The notes under the pieces are model-generated. The model saw only the letters and a program-made list of their open reading frames with translations. It searched no databases and had not been told where the DNA came from. Source: a virus. From it: a DNA stretch of 57,029 nt. Location: positions 1 to 57,029 of the IMG/VR virus record IMGVR_UViG_3300005528_000068, one strand, 5' to 3'. Of this stretch, positions 45,001 through 51,500 are shown piece by piece (the first letter of the stretch is position 1; each line of letters opens with the position of its first letter). The translations under genes were made by a program, and so were the position numbers.

Positions 45001-45881
45001 CCTGTTGTAGCAAGACCTGCAACAACTGCTCTTCCACCAGGACTGAGTATATTATATGATGTTAAGAATCTATCAGAAAGACTTTTTATCTTACCTACAC
45101 TACTAACTGCGTTAGCAGAAAGCAATGCTTCTTCTTGAGCAGCTAACACTTCAGCTGCTTTTCCTACAGAAACAAGTCTTGATAATCCAGGGAGAGCTGC
45201 AAGTCCTCTTACAGCTGCAGCATAAACATTACCAGATAAAGCAGCACCTGCTGCAAATCCCATGTTCTTTACAATTCCATCCCAAAGGAAGTTTGCACTA
45301 AAAAGTTTAGTTCCAGAATACCAAGCAGCATTTCTTTCAGCATCTGAATAGTAGTTTGGAAGAACATCTTCCAACTTTTTATAAAGATCATCAACTGCCC
45401 TATTCTCAGGATTGTCATAGAAAGATGCAATTCTACCATCTTGTGCCCATCTAGCCACACCATTGACCATGCCAAAAGTGGATTGGAGAAAAGTTCCTGC
45501 TGTTAAAGCAAGTCCTTTACCAACTCCATTAACCATCTTAGCAGTCCACCCCTGTCCTTGAGCGTAAGCATCCTCATTATTATAATCTCCAGGAATAAAG
45601 TTATCATACCTAGAAGAAGTTACTTCAGCAAGAGTCCTTGGAATAGATCCACCAAATTGTCTTGGGTCACCTTTCCTTGCTGCCAGTACAGAATTCTCTA
45701 TAGCACTTATGGCCATAGGAGTAGGTTCACCATCAACTTGAGGAAGAGGTGTACTTATTGGGACATGAGCAACTGTAGGTAATAGTGGTTCAGGAAAACC
45801 TTTAGGTTCATACCCACCAAGAGATTGTTCCAGTGATGCCCTGTCAACCAACGGTACTTGTGGAGTAATATTATCTGGCAT
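33051..45881 (-). CDS. Giant virion RNA polymerase-type protein (4276 aa)
   Basis: The polymerase signature is at residues 3321-3364: FRIPTQ, a hydrophobic stretch, then GSDFDID with Asp3360, Asp3362 and Asp3364. This parallels RNAP beta' (R-x-P...NADFDGD) and the DxDxD loop of crAss-like virion RNAP such as phi14:2 gp66. Upstream, GDKANG and SGRKVG (Lys3026) could be the lysines of the other barrel. The N-terminal 400 residues have several hydrophobic helices that may insert in membranes. About 960-1225 is a long coiled coil. About 1715-1870 is an Ala/Pro- and Glu-rich linker. A degenerate zincin-like HEVFE lies at 1969-1973. The protein is twice the length of phi14:2 gp66, so it may be a fusion of genes that are separate elsewhere. 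It probably is packaged, injected and transcribes early genes. Confidence 0.85.
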   Translation of the reverse strand: MPDNITPQVPLVDRASLEQSLGGYEPKGFPEPLLPTVAHVPISTPLPQVDGEPTPMAISAIENSVLAARKGDPRQFGGSIPRTLAEVTSSRYDNFIPGDYNNEDAYAQGQGWTAKMVNGVGKGLALTAGTFLQSTFGMVNGVARWAQDGRIASFYDNPENRAVDDLYKKLEDVLPNYYSDAERNAAWYSGTKLFSANFLWDGIVKNMGFAAGAALSGNVYAAAVRGLAALPGLSRLVSVGKAAEVLAAQEEALLSANAVSSVGKIKSLSDRFLTSYNILSPGGRAVVAGLATTGEAGFEAFQNLNQFRNEKIQEWKDAHGGLEPSGEDLAAINAAADSVGNTSLLLNTGLLTATNYIQFPRILGSSYRAEKGIVNSLTREIEDVVQDEAGNLVTRASIKEAGRGFGGRLFAAAKKVTPYTFSASEAFEEGAQYAIGQAVNDYYTKKAKGKNADFFDSLSTGISQTLGTNEGMENVLIGGLSGALMQARGKYREAIEKSKNTADALQAMNNWKFSDFTKETIDAVERGTAIQQDREAYLRRGDVLMSKEAERDYIINYLTPRIKYGRFDLVRSDIEDYRRLASTEEGFDQLVKEGKVVEGDTREAYLQRINNLEATANDIKSLYQSLNLRYGNLVGKDGKTPLYSSEVMDKMIYAATKVADYDSRIPQLSNKLIAANIDVDAVIDGAMNNESDAYDAALAKINELEAKYKINADQKQDLITDLSDLSELALRRKLMIQEYSDIKNDPEKFKEAPVSEEEEMLAKEEAAGVPKKKIKLKTKDGEEDVEIGTEYFLGRIAKKTKDNKPVYGFPRLTILGENEDGTIKIKDSEGNFHNMTKAELANFKLGKVSDTLTNKKAKWFLENVNNIFEMKRKGGKDPLRGRLEYNSKKGILDFVYEDYKGEERRIEVTGDQFVAREGYAKPLIEKVGEYTAAEQQLLQEFESEEDVRKVDKVANRLAIINDLYTRSKARLEEVSKKLESNKKKISDAEEALDNLSKTAKGLPRKSFTKAIKATINSLTSTKTFLENENAQLESEQDELEVNLAYFSDMISNISEFPDERGIIDELRDDVNTLEELIDNTTNAIKNGKSLLESVDAALQQALSLFNDFVKRLKEENPNTPLFVEDLQQKLEKYLGEEGAKLFIQDKLGYTEAVMELEDQIDSFKEELKIPELTNKVQKLKEQLGKLSSEADELIKEQIAKAAILEEFQKAARQYEAKKAEEQKIQKNQALKDEILGSADPGLQTRVYSKEYEPQAKKTDLAVLLSTKLSSKSEAPHAKRTNLFGVLFNKMSPSKKKKYKAVIVTSKNEADFKLGGLTQHLKDQSELPESEKAKIDPKKTIALVIVKQDTDGVYKPVDQDGNILEDVSVNNALYQVFPDPSLEWSAQYGGGSMFRRETAQDIPRVEYYKKQYQEWVNETLDNPSSNVHSIEASFGTPQYVMNSDGTPNYDAVVSVVDAGLIDESNLEDDNVIYIPTTDNTVSRGSTTYDSPLGRPFLILNDAYVNLKNRLFNKKEAEAIYGAIYQLAVDINKNGNLKSETAKRYYNWLKSVVYWGKVRNAVGYNSIFFEDTEDGLMLYVSGKGKTYPFTPTAIRENKGELIDTLQMMYNNVNSTMVKKDDGSYSWKQPYEEILSVSEDGKVESKIWPNYQTYLLSSKGRKPEEVPLSTRIRPVRDVEGDVNRTGIYFTLSDTADAKRYGNPPVKAVVTPKTLAPKVVPTPAAPKPAAPAAKPAAQEAPEGTVELDGKTINTYTSPKGKKIKFAATRAALKNPKALGIFPGGDLEAVLKELTDSGKTLDEAKEAIRNAVKQYVATKIKETEGEEELFVPGEEEEEETTLVVEEEAMQVPEEEELVVEEEAPVSDVVAKPAKEERLPATITVTSEEEALMQKQMDETEDDVVLRKVIEEQANKFEREDWKKVEAWLKANFPNIPVYRVKNILKGANGLQAWGMLKNGAIYVYENAEVGTIYHEVFEGVWKLFADPAEKEAILKEFRERKGEFVDRPTGQKVKFSEATNEQIKEQLAEEFRDYVLYKKIPAKPTQGKPFILRLFADLVNFIKTFFTGNKAQVNTANLFEKIGTGYYKQYVPEAGALAFAKQGLIDIEEAYITADSELRVNMPADTVHDIMQEMTYQTLRGIIEDNESLFNIPTMSKTDLYNRLLPAIQKTVLKGRKEAQANLKLKKITEAAANEQINKSVQLWKDVTKNWKDLVDKHQEYLKVYSIEFDENDELQFKDEDKVKESDYVDARKIDAFKKANSAIKLLFSTLPVKDTNDKPVYSSINGYKLVPASQAFISVMNNVHTSRTPDEMLERLREMAENDPNYRTLYRRLTKVDYSANTDSLDGITEVHDGQLLASFWRTFKKYNPDVKNVFIFEDGAVEVGDSNLATAARQVKSGYVNELIDLVKRKNPYFVYSQDRKAYIGNPAGVAKFGEFKPEGALTEIDKMVAFLKTLGIEFKAEDVAKLPGNVQDTFKDAVKGIKRSIEKTDMIVTMGGKVLKIDGRLMSLATIKATIDNPEFDSTFFNVKGERTQTFIGTNPSSDLFDYLSKVESLDDLIGTPYEYLVTDAFSKSYTDAEGNQVSTSVILSKIFNYKSGERKGKTENIMKPGYADGTINRSNGKKKESSKLNFRERLIQEINLNLKGYYYNLVPGDASIQHMTFMGNHINPDELLTTGYNTLNNIFKGYFISELELSRSDRRVAKDRNNKDLRFLKPILDAYDPSLHKEILKDKRSALEVYNSFEKKISAAVQQFIKNESDNLKKTLTDYNIISVSPEGYSVENIGFQETDNVSDEALNRQLNSLTINYVINNIELHKLLYSDPYQYSDELKRIKSFLSPRQAIVHSSEEMNKVFDRVWNKGYEKDDVGYTDMTQEFFRTTTLADVKATSALKDYGIYDETDGSGIIAMKAYRNLRIRAADWTDNEEKQYRYDIAWMKRDKGLPVSPEEQKLLNAGNPEVMSAYTPYKPIVAGDKANGQSFNDVVLDKFALYPLSYRIMKEINNSSNGVKLYEKMQNENIDYVVFQSGRKVGAEGTNQVYNEDASFNESEYEGIVNVPFNIISVQSEVPSKEEAVVTRGSQVTKLVTMDYMQAGVPIDFMSNEKDFTKRYIAWNALADKTSYNGGDNLYNEIKTNEKLLKALTDFGYKTLLKKMGIEETIVDGKPEFKIKDFSKVAETLRDEILKREVNDNVSDSLAGFLEGDAVLEATPAYQQVRNILYSIADKNVISTKISGSQKVQIPSTFMESNRLKAEGKEGKVFSTENGLKFYEKDGERVCEIMIGRWFDSPLSDEELLDMWYEKNEDGTRSTKLTEEGKKILSGVAFRIPTQKQNSIDSFVIKKFLPREFGDSVVIPSELVKKVGSDFDIDKLFIYLKNTYIDAKGQLKLIPYFGIGDDARSKYEPIFYDILQSKIDKAEAKKLSQTNLQAMFGDIALGQAKEKTTAKWVPLFKQFFSEEVVDGKLNVRNVEDIFMMRLQKLGKKLDKLTDYDIQEILLDEFMDRMYKKSLENEYIQSMQNLISHPLNFDNLIKPNSADPLKDLAGDITRKLGLQKLDSSSTSSLISRDYMTRLRHAFVTGKYAIGIAAVNQTNHSLNQRVPIYIDLDRFDNLNETDKFWITGGTKDRKDAVLKFKDNEFNQIDVDGKSVTTLSMIKNKANENISDIIGMFIDGYVDISKGPWIMELGATPNVASTWLFLVKAGVPIKTVAYFMNQPIIRDYLRKIENEGYSWLFIDDFVKEIKESDKYRTSRSINDVRTLPSATKMYETIGKEKLDQDERINQHFVLNEFLKYATMANQMFQVTQGSNFDTSTFNDPYLIFKKLRQYEKAQNTIISSVDKILDNSFIGDLREKLDNIRGAFAEILKSDHPTVRNVVQKVLDPYVDMPDREFVKIAQKIVNDLFDWAVQVKGGANSQIESILLSDNNAAKEVDKFVKEVKANSKHPLYNNQVINMFTPHFSSRDNSVQNLKLNNKTNKVYDQNQVIYSFEELRKYLNGINSPLYKKIVKLAVLQSGLSNSPISFTSLLPYQDFKEEYNEVLSKLEKITNLEDFADLDVFQRNNWNDDDIVPYRKGKMKFPKEITPEGKTIYTGPPYYSELRWGRGFGDVKKAMTDGKIPQLIRLDSRSKQAGDDVIVFSWEVGTKKDKQEARARGDLSYIQKGLFKKVYNGGQPYIIEDYFGNPQFVYKMINAWGDSHQEEGRYFSANEFYDHARKSKINNGFIPVENEVDDTTVVAFFEGTAGPFSTDKESTSPAPASGTPSNKDVVNALKKTNTIDKKCNS

Positions 45882-48469
45882 TAGAAAGGTTTAGTTTGAG
45901 CTTTTTGTAATTGTTTAATTTCTGCTGCACTTGGAGATCTACCATACAATAATTCAAATGCAGTGATATTATTCACTTGCCTCATGTAAGTCATTGCTTC
46001 TTTTTCTGTAGCTAAGCTACGTTGTGGCCATGGTAAATCTTCTACTACTTCTCCTGTTCTAGGATCTCTTATATTTAATCTTATTGAATATTGTCCTGGT
46101 AAAGTTTGTTCAATATTTCCAGTTACACCAAATACATCAACATATGGAAAATCTATCTTACCCAGTTTTGAATTTGACCAAGAGGTTTTTTCTTCTGGAT
46201 TGGGTGCAGTGGTTAATCCTCCATTTTTATTGATCATTTCTTGATAAGGTCTAAATGCTTGAACCTCTGGAGGTGCTTCAAACAAATTACCAAACATTGA
46301 CATCTTTTGTTCTGGTGTCACTCTAAATCTTGTAGTGGTACCATCCTTGCCTACAGCACTTATCTCATACATTGCTGGAGCATATGTTGTTCCTTCTACA
46401 ACAGTCATGTTAGCTGAAGCTAAATCTGCAGATATCTTCCTTAAATCTGCACTATTAAAATCAGGAGAATATGGAAGTTTTCCTTTTTGTTTATCTGCAA
46501 GATCTGCAAATTGAACAAGAGCAGATCCAAGAGCAGCCTTTTCTTCAGTCTTACCTGCAGGGAAACTATACTTCACCCCTTGCATATTTGTCACTCTCTT
46601 AGTCACTTCATCTGCTATATAATCACGTTGAGCAGCAATAAGTTTATTATGAGCTGATCCAGTGACTTTACCAATATCCTGGAGCTTTTTAATAACTGCT
46701 TCATCTCCAGCTGTTCTAGGTCCTGTCTTTGTAAATATTTTAAATAAGGAATATTCTTTATCAGACATATCCTTTCTAGCTTCAGCATCATTAACTGTTA
46801 CCACAGGTCTCACACCAGGACCACCTCCTGTTGAAGATATATAAGCACTTTTCTTTGCATTAAATTCAACAAGTTCCTGTGGGGTGTAATTAAGAGTTTT
46901 ACCACCTGTAGTTTTAATACTCATTCCTGTTGTACCAGCAGGGATTATTGTAGATAGATCAACTGCTGAAACTTCCTTACCGTCAACAATGTATTTTTTA
47001 TTTTTAGCTTCTCTCTCTATATCTAGAACCATCTTCTGGTCCGTCTCCATATTTCTTCTTTTACCCTCAGTTTGGTTAAAGTAGGCTGCTATTGTAGGAT
47101 CAGCTTTTCCTTCTTGCCATTTATTTCTTTGTTCTGATATCCATTGTTCATTTGATTTATTAGGATCTTTATTGTTCCTTTTTGCAAAGGCTGCATCACT
47201 ATTAGCTAGTTCAGTTCTTGTTCTATTAACTGTTTCTGTAATTTGACCAAGTGTGAATTTAGGAAGATCCTCTTGAGAAACAGGTTGAGGAAGACCACCA
47301 TACATAGGTGTTGCTTCTGCTTTAATCTTTCTTTCCTCTTGCTCATATTCTTTCTTTTTCCACTTCTCTGTTTGCTCATATGTAAGCATGAACTTTTGCC
47401 AATCTTTATTTGCCTGTTCTCTTTTAAATGCCATCTCAGCAGCATAGTTCTGACCAAAGGTTTGTTCAGTTTCTGTAAAAGAAAAAGCTTTAGCAAAATT
47501 GGTTAACTGATTGGCTGTGAACAAGTTAGCTTTAGCTCCTTCTACATTTCCTTTTTCCAGAGATTCTGCTAATCCTGCATATTGGGATTGAACACCAGCT
47601 ATCATTTTATCCAGAGAAGAGATCTGTTGATTTAGTTTTTGAATTTGTTCTCCAGAAGTCGTGTTAAGCTTTGCGTTCTCAAGAGCATTTTTTTGCTTAA
47701 TAAAATAGTCAGCTCTTTGTTTAAAATCATTATATACAGTGGCCTTAAACTCATCAGGAGTTTTATTAGCATATGTATATATACCATCTATTTGCATTTG
47801 CTCCATTGCAGCAGGTGTAAGTCCTACTAACAATGCCTCCTGAATTTTCTCTGGAGACAGTCCTGCAAATTTGTTTTTTACAACATAATCTGCCAACCTC
47901 CCATCAGGAGTGAACATTTCCTCTGTAATGGTAGAATCTTTTGTAAGAGCTTTTAATACCTCAACTGCTTCCTTTTTCCAGTTAGTATAGGGTTTATATG
48001 TAGCACCAAATGGTCTACTTATATCTTTGCTGTTTAACCATTCATTAGCTGCTGTATTAAAAACATACTCATTTGAAGGAGATGATTTTCCCTCTTTTCT
48101 AGCTGCTTCCATTTCCAAAAGTGACTTTCTGTACTTGGTTGTAGAAGCTACAGCATTTTGAATATTCTCATCTCTGATGAGTTGTTTAGCCATACCCCCT
48201 ACAGAGTTAACCAATTGAAAGTTGGAGAAGTCACCAGCAGCTACAGTTTTAAGTTTGCTACCAAGTTCATTCAATCTGGATTGAAGGTACTGTTTGTCAA
48301 TATCTCTGACAACATCCATTCCAGCAACTTTGTCAATTTCTCCCTGGATTTTTTGTACCCCTTCCTCATATTTGGCCTGTTTATACATACCTACTTCCCT
48401 CATTGCTTCCACGGGAAGTTGAGATACGTAGGGTCTAAACTGTGATATTGCGTCTGTAAAGCTTGCCAT
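45881..48469 (-). CDS. crAss-like virion cargo protein (862 aa)
   Basis: The 862-residue protein starts MASFTDAISQFRPYVSQLPV and continues 'GMYKQAKYEEGVQKIQGEID' and 'VVRDIDKQYLQSRLNELGSK'. I recognise this N-terminal pattern from large internal virion proteins of crAss-like phages. It is largely helical and has long coiled coils (about 270-420). Its C-terminal part is more globular ('YSIRLNIRDPRTGEVVEDLPWPQRS'). No enzymatic motif was seen. It is the first gene after a terminator and a promoter and shares a TAATG overlap with the polymerase gene, so the two are co-expressed. The role as cargo ejected ahead of the genome is inferred from related phages. Confidence 0.72.
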   Translation of the reverse strand: MASFTDAISQFRPYVSQLPVEAMREVGMYKQAKYEEGVQKIQGEIDKVAGMDVVRDIDKQYLQSRLNELGSKLKTVAAGDFSNFQLVNSVGGMAKQLIRDENIQNAVASTTKYRKSLLEMEAARKEGKSSPSNEYVFNTAANEWLNSKDISRPFGATYKPYTNWKKEAVEVLKALTKDSTITEEMFTPDGRLADYVVKNKFAGLSPEKIQEALLVGLTPAAMEQMQIDGIYTYANKTPDEFKATVYNDFKQRADYFIKQKNALENAKLNTTSGEQIQKLNQQISSLDKMIAGVQSQYAGLAESLEKGNVEGAKANLFTANQLTNFAKAFSFTETEQTFGQNYAAEMAFKREQANKDWQKFMLTYEQTEKWKKKEYEQEERKIKAEATPMYGGLPQPVSQEDLPKFTLGQITETVNRTRTELANSDAAFAKRNNKDPNKSNEQWISEQRNKWQEGKADPTIAAYFNQTEGKRRNMETDQKMVLDIEREAKNKKYIVDGKEVSAVDLSTIIPAGTTGMSIKTTGGKTLNYTPQELVEFNAKKSAYISSTGGGPGVRPVVTVNDAEARKDMSDKEYSLFKIFTKTGPRTAGDEAVIKKLQDIGKVTGSAHNKLIAAQRDYIADEVTKRVTNMQGVKYSFPAGKTEEKAALGSALVQFADLADKQKGKLPYSPDFNSADLRKISADLASANMTVVEGTTYAPAMYEISAVGKDGTTTRFRVTPEQKMSMFGNLFEAPPEVQAFRPYQEMINKNGGLTTAPNPEEKTSWSNSKLGKIDFPYVDVFGVTGNIEQTLPGQYSIRLNIRDPRTGEVVEDLPWPQRSLATEKEAMTYMRQVNNITAFELLYGRSPSAAEIKQLQKAQTKPF

Positions 48470-48483
48470 GAGTATTAAGTTAG

Positions 48484-48515
48484 CAAATTTAATTTAAAAT
48501 ATTATACCAACCAAG
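48484..48515 (-). promoter_or_regulatory. Promoter of cargo/RNA polymerase operon (CTTG-N20-TAAATTTG)
   Basis: On the minus strand TAAATTTG (48491-48484) lies 20 bases after CTTG (48515-48512; one mismatch to TTTG). The ATG at 48469 is 14 bases from the -7 box. The -33 box sits in the loop of the terminator hairpin at 48502-48547. Confidence 0.6.
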
Positions 48516-48547
48516 AGACTGTAACGGTTTCTGTTAAGTTGGTATAA
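48502..48547 (-). terminator. Terminator after the 1495-aa gene
   Basis: TTATACCAAC and GTTGGTATAA form a perfect 10-bp stem enclosing 26 bases that can pair further (AGAAAC with GTCTCT, one mismatch). On the minus strand it is followed by TATTTTAAATTAAATTT. It begins ten bases after the stop of the 1495-residue gene. It should separate that operon from the cargo/polymerase operon. Confidence 0.65.
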
Positions 48548-48556
48548 CTGAATTAG

Positions 48557-51500
48557 TTATAAGTTTTTGATCGCTTTGACAAGTGAACCATTCTTGGACA
48601 CATTATCATTTTTTACTTTATATTCTATAATGTCACCTTTTGTGTTTTTAACTGGTATCAGGTTATCTGTAGAGGCATACCTATCTGTGGAAAACTCATA
48701 TGGAGCATTAATGTTAATTGCCTGTCCTTTAGGACCAAATCTGTAGTTGTACATATTCTCATATACACCCAAAGTCCTATTTTCCAGCTTATGTTTTGCA
48801 ATTTTTTCAGCTATTGAACTAAGAGCTTCTCTAGATTCTTGCTTTGTTTTAGACTCAGCTATGGATTGTCTTTCGTACTGCTGATCTCGGAGAGCTAGAT
48901 TTTTGAGCATTGCCTCATTCAAAGCACCAAGATTCCTTCTCTTTGTATCCAACTCCAACTGTTGATTAATTCTCAATTGCTCACCCAGAACCTTATTTTT
49001 GGCTGCAGCAGCCTGAGAAGCAATAGCTGCTTGGGCAGCAGGATTGTTTCCTGTAAGCCTCATAGCAGCATTAGTTTGAGCCTGGATTTCATTCAATTGA
49101 TCCTGGAGAGACACTGAGGTGATGTCCTCAAGCAGGGGCATATAGGTTTGGGCCTGCACTGGTACTCTCTGATTTGTTGCCATGGAATACAGTTCTGGTG
49201 CAATTTGACGATAATCAAAATCTTCCTGATTACTAAATCTCATTAAAGGAAGCACCTGACTCAACAACATTTGTGCGGTGGAAGGCTTTTTGATAGGAGT
49301 AACTTTTACGCTACCAGGAGTTTCTTTTACTTTTTCTGGAATATCTCCAATTGGCTGAATAGGGTTTTCTTGAAGAGGAACTTTGTCATAATCAGAAGCA
49401 CCTTGCCACCCTGCTCCAAGAAGCTCATCTATAAATGGAGCTTTTCCATAAAGAGATTTGTGTCTTTGTATAATAAATGGAAGAGTTTTAGGATTGTTTA
49501 CAAGAAATTTTTGAAACTCTTTGTTTCCTTTTCCTGTAAATCCAAGTTCATCAGCAATCTTATCCCATTGTTGTGTAGTGAATTGTGATGCTGTTTTTTT
49601 ACCAAGACCATATTTATTACCCTGCCAAGGTTGAAGATCGTACCTACTTTTATATCCATCTTGTGCCATTGAGAACTTACTGCCCATAGCTGCTTGTTGT
49701 TTCATTTTACCCTTTTTAATATCTGATAGGAATGTAGGAGTGTCATCATATCCACGTTCTTTCGCAGCATCATGGTATGCAGTTTGGGTATCAGCTGCAT
49801 TTTGCTGAATTTTATTCAATTCTTTATATTGCATTTTAACTCCCAGTTCCCCTGCCTTAGCTGTACTTAGTTTTAACTGATCATCAATCGAATCACCATC
49901 TACGGAGTCAGCCAAATCTATGAACTTACTCTCTGCTTTGTTCAATTTTCCAGTCAGTTTAGCCACTTCATTACCAAGATGTTTAAACTTGACATCTTTG
50001 ATATTTTTACCTTTCAATACTTTCTTAGCCACCTTTTCATTAACACCCTCTAAAATCTCTTCTCCAAATGGTCCAGTGTACATATCTCCAAGAATCAACA
50101 TAGATTTATCTGAGCCTAATACTCCACCTTCTTTCTTCTCCATCACTGTTTCATTTCCTTCAACTTCCACTTTATTTCCACCATAAGCTACGTTAAATCC
50201 ACCATTATCATGGGAAGGACCTCTGGTTATTCCTATATATCCACTAGCTCCTGTTTTGGCTGCTTCTGGATTATATCCTATAAAATCTATATCTCCTCTA
50301 TTATCTATTTGTAAATCTCCACCCATTGCGTAAGTTTGCATAGCCCTTTCACTGGGTTCTGTGTAATTCTTAAGATGACCGCCAGCTCTGAGCATATCTG
50401 CATCTTTTGGAGGAGCAAGTAAGTCTTTCAAATCATATTCACCAAACTTAGCAATCACTTGTGGCTGCCAATCATTGCTCAGATATTTGAGTCCTCCACC
50501 ATCTTCCATATATCCAGATAGCCTATTTTGCATTCCCAGGACATTTTGCTGAAGTCCAAAATTGTTTATTTTTTGTTGTTGGGCTTTGATTTTTTGTTCT
50601 TGTCCTCCACCAATAACACCACCAACAATTCCACCTAAGGCACTTCCTACCACCCCACCAAGTGGACCACCTACTAGTGTTCCAGCAACCTGTCCCACTC
50701 CACTAAGAGTTCTACTAGCACCTGATTCTTGACCACTTCCACCACCTAGAAAACTACCAATTCCACCACCAAGTGTTCCAGCATCTTGTGCACCAAAATC
50801 AAGAAATCCCTGTTGCCAATTAGAAAATATGTTTCCACCAGTCTGAAACTGTTTAACTTTATCACTTTCTTCCATGGGTTCATATCCCAAGTCAGAATAT
50901 AAATCACCAGGATTGTACATGTTTTGAATCTCTGTAAGATTACCACCTACCTGCATACCATATTCAGCAGACCCAAGCACACTCTTACCAGTTCCATAGT
51001 TTGAACTTTGTACGTAGTCTTCTGGACGAACCCATTTATTTTTTTCTCTTTCTGTTGTAGCTAGAGATTTTACGGCAAGATCAGAAATTTTACCCCACTG
51101 TTTAGCTCTTTTTACATCAGTTGCATCTTCTTTCCATTGAGCTGCTCCTGATATAATGTTCTGTACACCTCCTAAAATATCACCTGTTGGGCTACTCTTG
51201 GATGGTTTTTTGTTACCAAGAGATTTTCCATAATATCTACTTGCTCCAGTGATATCGTATACAGATGGACTCACTATATCTTCAGACCTACTATCAGGAA
51301 GACCAATAGGTGTATATCCAAGTGTAGACTTTTTATTCAGATTAATTGGTTTCATGAACGAAGGCATTTGAAGATCTGCCTTCAAAGGCTTACCTGAATT
51401 TTGGTACTTTGGTAATTTCTTACCTTGTTTAGCTTTAGCCATGTCATTATAATTTGTAAAGTTCAGTAGTTGGTCTAATTTTTTCAGGGGAGCCTCATCA

